Notes: generated by a model from the letters alone, not told the origin. A stretch of DNA of 6,252 nt from DATKZH01 sp964475955 (GCA_964475955.1 CAYYZY010000298.1:1-6252); one strand, 5' to 3'. Shown: positions 1-6,128, counted from the first letter of the stretch. Numbers and translations: made by a program.

Positions 1-73
1 AGCGTTTGCGGTGGAGGGGTCGCATGGTCGCAGCATATCCCCCGTGACACGGCCAGGGAAGCGTTGGCGACGC

Positions 74-108
74 AGGGCATGCCCACGCAAGCGTGGGCAT
101 GGCACCCT
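74..108. repeat. REP-like palindromic hairpin downstream of bamA
   Basis: Two perfect 11-base arms, CATGCCCACGC at 78-88 and GCGTGGGCATG at 91-101, are separated by only AA. The stem can be extended by AGGG at 74-77 pairing with CCCT at 105-108 across a three-base bulge. It lies 31 bases past the bamA stop codon. No run of T follows the stem on the minus strand, so it is a poor intrinsic terminator. It could still protect the 3' end of the bamA message or mark a dispersed REP/BIME-type repeat. The palindrome is seen directly; the repeat-family assignment is inference, because only one copy is present here. Confidence 0.65.
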
Positions 109-138
109 ATGCGATCAGCCTTCTACGTTCCCTCAGGG

Positions 139-3100
139 CTACCGCAAGAGGCCGATGAAGAAGCTGAAGATCTCTTCTTCGTCGCCGTCTTCCGAGGAGA
201 CGGGGAAGGCGAAGTCCAGCGCGATGGGGGCCGGGCCCATGGCCGGGATGAGCAGGCGGAGGCCGACGCCCGGGGCGACGCGGTACTTGTCGGTCCAGTC
301 GTCGATCGAAGGCTCGACCGTGCCGCTGTCGCAGAACACGACCCCGCGGATGTTGTCGTCGGCCGTGATGGGGAACATATACTCGATCGAGGCCAGCATC
401 ATGAAGTGGCCGCCCACGCGCACGCCCGTGGCCGGGTCGCGGTGCGAGGCGCCGCGGAAATCGAACCCGCGGATGGTCGAGAATCCGCCCGCGTAGTAGT
501 GCTCGTAGATCGGCGTGTCGTCGCTGGTGATGCTCGCCCGGAAGTTCGTGCTCAAAACGTGCCGGCCCGAGCCGTCGGGGTGCTGCCGGAGCATGAAGTA
601 GCGGCGGAGATCGATGTCGCCGCGCGTGTAATCGAACGTTCCGGTGACCTGCTCGACGCCGATCTCGAAGTAATGCCCCTCGGTGGCCAGGAAGCGGCTG
701 TCGCGCGTGTCGTGGGCGAGTTGGGCGCGGAACCCGTACAGCGCGTTGGAGCCGAGCACCTCGGTCAGTTCGGGGGGCGTCCGCATGTTTGTCGTGATCG
801 GGTCGTAGACCTGGATCGGGTCGTAGATCTCGATCTTCGCGCCGCGGAAGGCGAGCGAGCCCGAGAGGTCGTGGGTGAACTGGTAGCCCAACGAGACGCG
901 TCCCCCGAGGCGCTCTTCGTCCCACTCCTCGTAGTAGCGGTTGTAGAAGTAGGCGCTGGTGCCCAGGCTGACGGGCGTGTCGAACAGGTACGGTTCGGTG
1001 AAGCTGACGGTGTACTTCTGCACCTCGGTGCCGGGCACGGCTTCGATGCGGAACCTCTGCCCGGCCCCGCGCCAGGCGGTGCCGCGGCGGATGTCTTCCC
1101 AGCTTCGCGGGAAGCGCCAGATGTCGAAGTTCTGCTCGTCGACGATCACCGAGCCGAGCAGGCCCGCCTCGGAGTTGATCCCCACGCTGAACATCAGCCG
1201 GCCGGTGCGCGTTTCGTAGACCTCCGGCTGGAGGGGTACGTACAGCGGCGGGTCTTCGCTGGGCGGGGCGCCGAGCAGGCCGGTGGCGTCGTCGATCGTC
1301 GCTCCGCCCGGCGGGAACACCTCCTGCGGCTGAAAGCTCCCCGGCGGGGGCGCGGCGGAGCCGGGGGCGAACTGGTTCCCGTAGCCGGGCGACGAGGGCG
1401 CCGTCGCACTGCCCGGCATACCGCCTGGCGCCGGCTGCGTTCCCGTGGGCGGCGGGGCCGTGTTGTACGTAGCCGATCCGCCCGAGGGTCCGTAGCCCGG
1501 ATACGGATAGCCTTGTGCGCCCGGGGCGGCCGTTTGCGGGGCCGTGGTTGGCGCGGGCGCCGATGCGCCCGGCGCGGGGTAGCCCTGCGCGGCGGAGGCC
1601 GGGGCCCGGTCGTTCGGCGTCGTGCCGTAGATCGGTTCCGTGGAGGCCGGCGCCTGGGAAGACCCCGCGGCCGGGTAGCCGCCTTGAGGGTAAGGGTAGG
1701 GCTGCGCGGGGAGCGCCGGTTCCGAGCGCGGCAGGCCGGGCATCGTGCGGCCGGCGTCGGCCGAGTACTGGCCGCGGATGACGATCTGCTCGTCGGCGCT
1801 CGATGCGCAGCGGGCGTTCGTGGAGGATGGCTCGTCGAGCGGCAAGAGCAGGCGGGCCCGGCCGCCGCGGACGCGCAAATTCACGACGCGGCCCGGCGGC
1901 GCGTCGGGCTGCGGAGCGTGAGCCGGATCGGCCGGATAGGGGGGGCGAAACGCCCGGTGGGTCGTGGGATCGGGGCTCTGGCCGCGGTGGCGCGGCGGCG
2001 ACTCCGGTTGGCGTGCGATGCCGGTCTCCAGGTCGTCCAGCTCCGGCGGCTTGACGACGATCTGCGGCGTCACGCCCCGCATCGGATCGTACTCGAACAG
2101 GCCCGAGGCCTTCAGACGCCGCTCGCTGGCGCGCAGCTCGCGCACGTCGACCAGGTCGCCGGGCGCCAGCGAGAGGCGGTTGAGGACGGTGCTGATTCGG
2201 GTGTGCGGGTTTTCGCCCAGGATGTTGACGTCGATGCGCCCCACGCGGTAGGGCTCGCCCTCCTGGATGCGGTAGACCAGGTCGAGCTTTCCCGGCTCGG
2301 GGTAGAATTTCACCTCCGGCTCGACGTCGGCGAAGATGTGTCCGATCGCGCCGTACTCCTCGACCACGGCCGCCCGATCGCTCCGCATTTCGGCCTGGCT
2401 GAAGTACTTCCCGGGCGTCAGCTTCAGCTCTTCGGAGAGCTGCCCGTCGCCGATCTTCACGTTGCCCTGGAACGTGACGTTCTCCACCACGTAGCGCGGG
2501 CCTTCGTCGATGACGAACGTCATCAACTGCCAGTTCTTGGCCGGATTCGGCGGCAGGGCCGACACCCTCGCACGAAAGAAGCCCAGGCCCTTGTAGTAAT
2601 CGGTCAGCCGGACCACGTCCTCGTCGAGCTTCTTGCGATCGACCTGCCCGTTGAATATCCAGAAGATGCCGGGCTTCGACTGGATCTTGGTCCGCAGCTT
2701 GGCGTCGCTGGCGAACGTGTTGCCGACGAAGCGGGTCCACAGGACGCGCTTGCGCGGCCCTTCGTTGATGACGTAGACGGCCCCGCGGTCGCTGCTCTCG
2801 GTCCCCTCGGCGATGGTGACGCGGGCCTGGGCGTACCCCTTCTCGTGATAGAGTTCCTCGATCCGACGCCGGCCCTCTTCCACGGCGAAGGGGTCCATGG
2901 CCTCGCCGGACTCGATTCCCGATTCCTTGCGGAGGTTCTTGGCGGATTTCCAGGTGCTGGTCAGCGTGGGTTCATTCCCCACGAACTTGACGTAGCGGAG
3001 GACCGGCCGCTCGAGCACCTCGAAGATCACGATCCGCCCGCCGGCAACGTCCCGGTAGCGGGGAACCACCTCGACGAACTTCCGAGTGCGCGACAGCCGG

Positions 3101-3504
3101 CGCACGTCGCCCTCGATCTCTTCGGGATCGTACGTCCGCCCGGGACGCGTGTGAATTTGGCGCAGGATTTCCTCGTCGGGGGTCTGGTGCGGGCCGACGA
3201 TGCGGACTTCGACCACCTGCGGGGCGGACTCTTCTGCGGCGGCCCCGCCGGACGGCGTGGGCCGCGGTTCGAGGCCGGGGAGGGGCGGGCCGGAGGGCGA
3301 TTGGCCGCGGGCGCCGGTCGAGGGCGAGTTCGTCCAGCCGGAGGGCGCCGTGGCGTCGGCGTAGGGTGAGGAAGTCCGAGCCGCCGGCCGGGGGACGATC
3401 GGCGTCTGCCGGCAGCCGAGCGAACTGCCCAGGGCCGCGACGCCGAGAAGCACCGTCAACAACACGCGCCGGCAGCAGTCTGAACCGGTTCGGCAATGGG
3501 CCAT
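139..3504 (-). CDS. bamA: BamA/Omp85-family outer membrane protein assembly factor with long Pro/Gly/Tyr-rich linker
   Basis: This 1121-residue protein should be the core of the machine that folds and inserts beta-barrel proteins into the outer membrane. Residues 1-31 form an export signal (RR, then a hydrophobic stretch ending in LGC). Five POTRA-like repeats follow at about 95-166, 168-249, 252-336, 338-418 and 419-487, several closed by an (N/D/Q)EG(P/E) strand end such as INEGP, IDEGP and IQEGE. Residues 490-767 are a low-complexity linker. The barrel runs from about 768 to the end and carries the loop-6 IRGF motif at 1011-1014. Canonical BamA is about 800 residues; most of the excess is the linker and a Pro/Ser-rich stretch at 32-94. 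The reading frame is open for 93 codons further upstream, but the ATG at 3504 is chosen because the signal sequence begins there; only a weak GGAA lies before it. The final residue is Arg, where an aromatic is usual. TamA or another Omp85 member is possible, but five POTRAs favour BamA. Confidence 0.9.
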   Translation of the reverse strand: MAHCRTGSDCCRRVLLTVLLGVAALGSSLGCRQTPIVPRPAARTSSPYADATAPSGWTNSPSTGARGQSPSGPPLPGLEPRPTPSGGAAAEESAPQVVEVRIVGPHQTPDEEILRQIHTRPGRTYDPEEIEGDVRRLSRTRKFVEVVPRYRDVAGGRIVIFEVLERPVLRYVKFVGNEPTLTSTWKSAKNLRKESGIESGEAMDPFAVEEGRRRIEELYHEKGYAQARVTIAEGTESSDRGAVYVINEGPRKRVLWTRFVGNTFASDAKLRTKIQSKPGIFWIFNGQVDRKKLDEDVVRLTDYYKGLGFFRARVSALPPNPAKNWQLMTFVIDEGPRYVVENVTFQGNVKIGDGQLSEELKLTPGKYFSQAEMRSDRAAVVEEYGAIGHIFADVEPEVKFYPEPGKLDLVYRIQEGEPYRVGRIDVNILGENPHTRISTVLNRLSLAPGDLVDVRELRASERRLKASGLFEYDPMRGVTPQIVVKPPELDDLETGIARQPESPPRHRGQSPDPTTHRAFRPPYPADPAHAPQPDAPPGRVVNLRVRGGRARLLLPLDEPSSTNARCASSADEQIVIRGQYSADAGRTMPGLPRSEPALPAQPYPYPQGGYPAAGSSQAPASTEPIYGTTPNDRAPASAAQGYPAPGASAPAPTTAPQTAAPGAQGYPYPGYGPSGGSATYNTAPPPTGTQPAPGGMPGSATAPSSPGYGNQFAPGSAAPPPGSFQPQEVFPPGGATIDDATGLLGAPPSEDPPLYVPLQPEVYETRTGRLMFSVGINSEAGLLGSVIVDEQNFDIWRFPRSWEDIRRGTAWRGAGQRFRIEAVPGTEVQKYTVSFTEPYLFDTPVSLGTSAYFYNRYYEEWDEERLGGRVSLGYQFTHDLSGSLAFRGAKIEIYDPIQVYDPITTNMRTPPELTEVLGSNALYGFRAQLAHDTRDSRFLATEGHYFEIGVEQVTGTFDYTRGDIDLRRYFMLRQHPDGSGRHVLSTNFRASITSDDTPIYEHYYAGGFSTIRGFDFRGASHRDPATGVRVGGHFMMLASIEYMFPITADDNIRGVVFCDSGTVEPSIDDWTDKYRVAPGVGLRLLIPAMGPAPIALDFAFPVSSEDGDEEEIFSFFIGLLR
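1204..2037 (-). other. Low-complexity linker between POTRA 5 and the beta-barrel of BamA
   Basis: This segment encodes about residues 490-767 of the BamA-like protein. It is dominated by Pro, Gly, Ala, Ser, Gln and Tyr with few charged residues after residue 595, so it is probably disordered. Codon third positions stay almost entirely G or C through the least BamA-like part (residues 540-580), which argues against a hidden frameshift. In textbook BamA the last POTRA joins the barrel directly, so an insertion here would lengthen the tether between the periplasmic arm and the membrane. Its role is unknown. Confidence 0.75.
1486..1704 (-). repeat. Imperfect (G/Q)-Y-P-rich peptide repeats within the BamA linker
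   Basis: Residues about 601-673 contain recurring units: QPYPYPQGGYPAAG, AQGYPAPGA and AQGYPYPGYGPSG. The repeats are visible at protein level and only loosely conserved at DNA level, so they look like an old or compositionally maintained repeat rather than a recent tandem expansion. Confidence 0.55.
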
Positions 3505-3641
3505 CGAGGCGTTTTCCGTCGAGAGTTGTGGGACCGCGAGAAGGGAGATCCGAGCGGCGGCACCGTATTCCGCCTCCGGAAGCCCGCGCGTCGAGGCAAC
3601 GCGAGCGCACCGCCGCGCCGAGGGATTCCGAGGGCCGCGTA

Positions 3642-3670
3642 GAAATAACCGAATGGCCCGGTTGCGACAA
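3642..3670 (-). promoter_or_regulatory. Possible sigma-70-type promoter for bamA
   Basis: On the minus strand, TTGTCG (3665-3670) is followed after exactly 17 bases by TATTTC (3642-3647), giving 4/6 and 3/6 matches to the -35 and -10 consensus. It sits in one of the most AT-rich patches of the gap. Transcription would start near 3635, leaving a leader of about 130 bases before the bamA ATG. The match is modest and planctomycete promoters are poorly defined. Confidence 0.3.
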
Positions 3671-3842
3671 GGCGAATTCGCGCTTCGCTCCCCCGCGCTC
3701 TGGCAAGCGGGGCGAATTGCAGGGACCAGGCCGCGTGCGGGGCAGGGAGAGCTACGAAGAATGCGACGGGGCTCGAAGAGCATCAGGCTGGGGCGGCAAC
3801 TGGGCAGGCTGGGAAGAAGCCAGGACGTGACGAAGCGACTTG

Positions 3843-3875
3843 CCCTCGCCGCCCCCCTGCTCTCCCGCTTTTCCC
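3843..3875 (-). other. Purine-rich tract with four G-runs after dnaB stop
   Basis: The minus-strand transcript just downstream of the dnaB stop reads as G-runs separated by short spacers: GGG-AAAAGC-GGG-AGAGCA-GGGGGG-CGGCGA-GGG. With three-layer runs the loops are 6, 7 and 8 bases, just beyond the usual 1-7 base rule for G-quadruplexes. It may form such a structure in the dnaB 3' untranslated RNA, or may simply reflect purine bias. Confidence 0.35.
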
Positions 3876-3882
3876 ACTTTCC

Positions 3883-5337
3883 TCAGAAGTCGTCGCTGAC
3901 AGGGGGGGGCTCGAAGGATTGCTCGTACGGCTCGAACGCCTCGTAGGGCTCCTGGCGGGCCATGTCTTCGTAGCGCGTGAACTGCTGGAGCCAGGCGACT
4001 TTCACGTCGTCGGTGGGGCCGTTCCGCTGCTTGGCCACGATCAGGTCGCCGACGCCCGCGATGTTCATCTCCTCGGCCTCTTCCTTAGTGTGGTAGTACT
4101 CCTCGCGGTGGATGAACATCACCACGTCGGCGTCCTGCTCGATCGCCCCCGACTCCCGCAAATCGCTCAGACGCGGCCGGTGCCCTCCCTTGCGGTCCTC
4201 CACCTGGCGATTCAACTGGGCCAGGCAGACGACCGGGCACTGGAGTTCCCGGGCGAGTCCCTTGAGGCGCCGAGCGATCTTGGCCACCTGCTCCTGGCGA
4301 GGGTCCTTGGAATTCTCGGGCTCGATCAACTGGAGGTAGTCGATCACCACCAGCGCCAGGTTCGACGACCGCTTCAGCCGCCGGGCGCAGGCGGCGATCT
4401 CCGTCACGGTGCGGCTCGGCGTGTCGTCGATGAACAACGGCGCCGTGCTCAGGCGGTTGGAGACCTCGACCAGCTTCTCCCGCTCCTTGCTCGACACGAA
4501 GCCGCTGCGAAACTTGCTGCCGTTGATCCGCCCCAGCGAGCAGAGCATGCGCTGCGCCAGCTCGAGCCGGGCCATCTCCAGGCTGACGAACAGGCAGGTG
4601 GCACGCGAGTCGAGCGCCACGTGCTCGACGACGTTCGTCGCCAGCGCGGTCTTCCCCATGCTGGGGCGGGAGGCGAGGATCACCAGCTCCGAATCGTGCA
4701 GCCCGCCGGTGAGGTTGTCCAGGTCGCGGAAGCCGGTGGGCAGGCCCGTGGCTCCGCCGGTTTCGAGGCGCTTGTCGATGTGCTCGAACGCCTCGATCAT
4801 CACGTCGTGGATGCTGGTGACTTGGCTGGTGCTGCGGCGGTCGTGGACCTCGAACACCTTCTCTTCCGCCCGGCCGACCATCTCCCGCGGGTCGACCGTG
4901 GGGTCGTAGGCGTCGCGGAGGATCTCGGTGCTGGCGGTGATCAGGTCGCGAAGCAGGGCCTTGTCGCGGACGATTCGGGCGTAGTAGACGGCGTGGGCCG
5001 CGACCGGGACGGAGTGGAGCACCTCGGCTAGGTAGGCCGTGCCGCCCACCGCCTCCAGATCGCCCGACTGCTTCAGGCGCTCGGCCAGCAGGGTCGTGTC
5101 GACCCGGCCGCCGGCGTCGTGCAGCGCGAGCACGTGGCCGAAGAGCTTGCGGTGGGCGTCGGCGTAGAAGTCGTCGGGCCGCAGGAGCAGAGCGACTTCA
5201 TCGCACATGCTCGGGCTGAGCAGCACGCTTCCCAGGACGCCCTTCTCGGCGTCGAGGCTGTGGGGGGGAAGCCGATCGAGGATCTCCGAGCTGACTCTGC
5301 CGCCGGAATGACCGGCGTCGACGTGTGCGGTGGCCAT
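3883..5337 (-). CDS. dnaB: Replicative DNA helicase DnaB
   Basis: This is the hexameric ATP-driven helicase that unwinds DNA at the replication fork, loaded in most bacteria by DnaA plus a loader and contacting primase DnaG. The 484-residue protein is of normal family length. The N-terminal all-helical domain begins at PPHSLDAEKGVLGS (24-37) and ends near 125. A linker helix (about 172-192) precedes the RecA-like ATPase domain. That domain carries Walker A SRPSMGKT (223-230), catalytic Glu in FVSLEM (E254), Walker B LVVIDYLQL (D333), AQLNR (373-377), LRESGAIEQDADVV (393-406) and the KQRNGPTD arginine-finger segment (436-443, R438). There is no intein in the usual insertion motifs. The ATG at 5337 has AAGGA nine bases upstream. 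The C-terminal tail (462-484) is Glu/Pro/Tyr-rich, includes a C8 run in DNA, and ends SDDF. It lies downstream of rplI on the same strand, as in several bacterial groups. Confidence 0.97.
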   Translation of the reverse strand: MATAHVDAGHSGGRVSSEILDRLPPHSLDAEKGVLGSVLLSPSMCDEVALLLRPDDFYADAHRKLFGHVLALHDAGGRVDTTLLAERLKQSGDLEAVGGTAYLAEVLHSVPVAAHAVYYARIVRDKALLRDLITASTEILRDAYDPTVDPREMVGRAEEKVFEVHDRRSTSQVTSIHDVMIEAFEHIDKRLETGGATGLPTGFRDLDNLTGGLHDSELVILASRPSMGKTALATNVVEHVALDSRATCLFVSLEMARLELAQRMLCSLGRINGSKFRSGFVSSKEREKLVEVSNRLSTAPLFIDDTPSRTVTEIAACARRLKRSSNLALVVIDYLQLIEPENSKDPRQEQVAKIARRLKGLARELQCPVVCLAQLNRQVEDRKGGHRPRLSDLRESGAIEQDADVVMFIHREEYYHTKEEAEEMNIAGVGDLIVAKQRNGPTDDVKVAWLQQFTRYEDMARQEPYEAFEPYEQSFEPPPVSDDF

Positions 5338-5515
5338 GGCGATCCGTCCTTAAGTCCTACAGCGCAGGGTCGACACAAATGTTGGGACGGGCGAATCGGG
5401 CTCCTCCCCGGACTGGATTCCCAGTTCGCCTGCCTTGCCATGCGGCCCGACTGACGGTCGATGCTGCGCAGTAGTATGCGGGCCTTGGGATGGGCTCAGC
5501 TTCCCTGGCTGGCGT
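5338..5515. other. rplI-dnaB spacer with possible structured dnaB leader
   Basis: This 178-base gap contains no supported gene. At 5390-5430 the minus strand can fold as a closed three-way junction: GGCGA pairs with TCGCC, enclosing ACTGG-GAAT-CCAGT and CGGG-GAGGAG-CCCG. The second loop carries an AGGAG, but no start codon follows at a useful distance. A 20-base tandem repeat lies at its rplI-proximal edge. No clear sigma-70 promoter or intrinsic terminator was found, so dnaB may be co-transcribed with rplI. Confidence 0.4.
5347..5351 (-). promoter_or_regulatory. Ribosome binding site of dnaB
   Basis: AAGGA on the minus strand lies nine bases before the ATG at 5337. It supports that start codon and is the better-placed of the two Shine-Dalgarno candidates in the window. 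Confidence 0.6.
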
Positions 5516-5534
5516 TCAGCTTCCCTCGCCGGCG
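5495..5534. repeat. 20-base tandem duplication spanning the rplI stop codon
   Basis: Bases 5495-5514 and 5515-5534 are adjacent 20-base units matching at 17 of 20 positions, sharing the core TCAGCTTCCCT. One unit holds the last codons and stop of rplI; the other is the sequence immediately downstream, which repeats the stop-region sequence in a different frame. It looks like a local slippage duplication of the gene end. Confidence 0.7.
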
Positions 5535-6073
5535 CTCTCCTCCGATACCGTGGGGACCACCCAGACTTTCAGTTCCGATTCGATGTCCTGGCCGACGTGG
5601 ACCTTGACCGTGTAGAGGCCCAGCTCCTTGAGCGGGCCTTCCAGCATGACCTGGTCGGGGGTCAGCGTCACGTTGCTCCCCTTCAGGGCGTTGACGATGT
5701 CCGTCGCGCCGACCGACCCGTACAGATGGCCCTCGTCGTTCGCGTTGGCCTCGATCGTGAGGCTCTCGTGGCGCAACTGGTCGGCCAGCGACTGCAACCC
5801 AGCCAGCCGGGCCTTCTGGATCTCCATCAGCCGGGCCCGGTGCTTTTCGACCATCCGCTTGTGGTGCCCCGTGGCGATCGTGGCCAGCCCTTGCGGCAGC
5901 AGGTAGTTGTTCGCGTAGCCGGGCTTCACCTCGACCACGTCGCCCTGCTTGCCCAGCTTGTCGACCGACTGGACCAGCAGAAGTTGGATTCCCCCGTTGG
6001 GCCCTCTCGGCAGCCGCTTGCTGCGGTGGGGGATGTGCCGCTTCTTCGCCTTGCGCGTTTTCACCTTCGACAT
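5516..6073 (-). CDS. rplI: Large-subunit ribosomal protein bL9 with basic N-terminal extension
   Basis: L9 binds 23S rRNA at the base of the L1 stalk and reaches out from the ribosome, helping maintain translation fidelity. The 185-residue product has the standard layout. The N-terminal rRNA-binding domain starts at GGIQLLLVQSV (27-37) and matches the family signature at 41-68 (G41, G44, V49, G52-Y53, N56-Y57-L58, G62, A64, T68). A long charged connecting helix spans about 70-105. The C-terminal domain includes LYGSVGATDIVNAL (117-130) and ends near 173, followed by a short acidic tail. Residues 1-28 are an extra Lys/Arg-rich segment absent from E. coli-type L9 (about 149 residues). There is no in-frame Met at the usual L9 start, so the ATG at 6073 is chosen, with GAGGA ten bases upstream. 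As I recall, similar extensions occur in planctomycete L9. ssb lies 55 bases upstream. Confidence 0.96.
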   Translation of the reverse strand: MSKVKTRKAKKRHIPHRSKRLPRGPNGGIQLLLVQSVDKLGKQGDVVEVKPGYANNYLLPQGLATIATGHHKRMVEKHRARLMEIQKARLAGLQSLADQLRHESLTIEANANDEGHLYGSVGATDIVNALKGSNVTLTPDQVMLEGPLKELGLYTVKVHVGQDIESELKVWVVPTVSEESAGEGS

Positions 6074-6083
6074 CGGGGATGGG

Positions 6084-6088
6084 TCCTC
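6084..6088 (-). promoter_or_regulatory. Candidate ribosome binding site of rplI
   Basis: GAGGA on the minus strand is ten bases before the ATG at 6073. The spacing is slightly long, but it is the only good purine match in the 55-base ssb-rplI spacer and supports the extended N-terminus. Confidence 0.45.
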
Positions 6089-6128
6089 GTCTAACCTTGT
6101 CTTCGCTTGTCTGCGCCCTGACGGTTCC

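Larger units (their letters stand above)
3505..3882. other. dnaB-bamA intergenic region
   Basis: This 378-base gap has no convincing gene. The bamA frame stays open upstream to 3783, but no BamA-like or signal-like sequence is encoded before 3504. Contents seen: a G-run-rich transcript stretch just past the dnaB stop (3843-3875), a 10-base palindrome GCGAATTCGC at 3672-3681 with a related GGCGAATT at 3711-3718, and a possible promoter at 3642-3670. No strong intrinsic terminator for dnaB was found. Confidence 0.6.

Noticed and set aside
1..36. Possible start of another minus-strand gene at the left edge (ATG at 36 or 25)
   Set aside because: Only 8-12 codons are available (MLRPCDPSTANA or MRPLHRKR), with no recognisable sequence. 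A GGGGG run is nearby, but this is too little to support a gene.
78..101. Palindrome as a rho-independent terminator of bamA
   Set aside because: No T-rich run follows the stem on the minus strand.
1762..2025. Suspected frameshift in the BamA linker where sequence stops resembling BamA
   Set aside because: Third codon positions remain almost all G/C in the same frame and the RGQ motif reappears at residues 577-581, so the frame appears continuous.
107..2740. Long minus-strand open frame of about 877 codons overlapping bamA
   Set aside because: It is in a different frame from the POTRA/barrel-coding frame and translates to Arg/Pro/Ala-rich sequence without motifs.
64..3369. Very long plus-strand open frame (about 1100 codons) antisense to bamA
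   Set aside because: The translation is low-complexity Arg/Gly/Ala/Val-rich with no recognisable domain, and its start lies inside the palindromic repeat. It is the expected shadow of a high-GC3 gene on the opposite strand, which carries clear POTRA and barrel sequence.
3671..3720. Repeated GGCGAATT boxes as an operator
   Set aside because: Only two short copies with different flanks and no symmetry beyond the GCGAATTCGC palindrome; too weak to call.
3505..3783. Upstream 93-codon extension of bamA
   Set aside because: The signal sequence starts at the ATG at 3504; the upstream residues are Arg/Pro/Ser-rich, would bury the signal and have more mixed third positions.
3919..5031. Plus-strand open frame antisense to dnaB
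   Set aside because: The opposite strand encodes intact DnaB motifs throughout; this frame shows only compositionally biased sequence.
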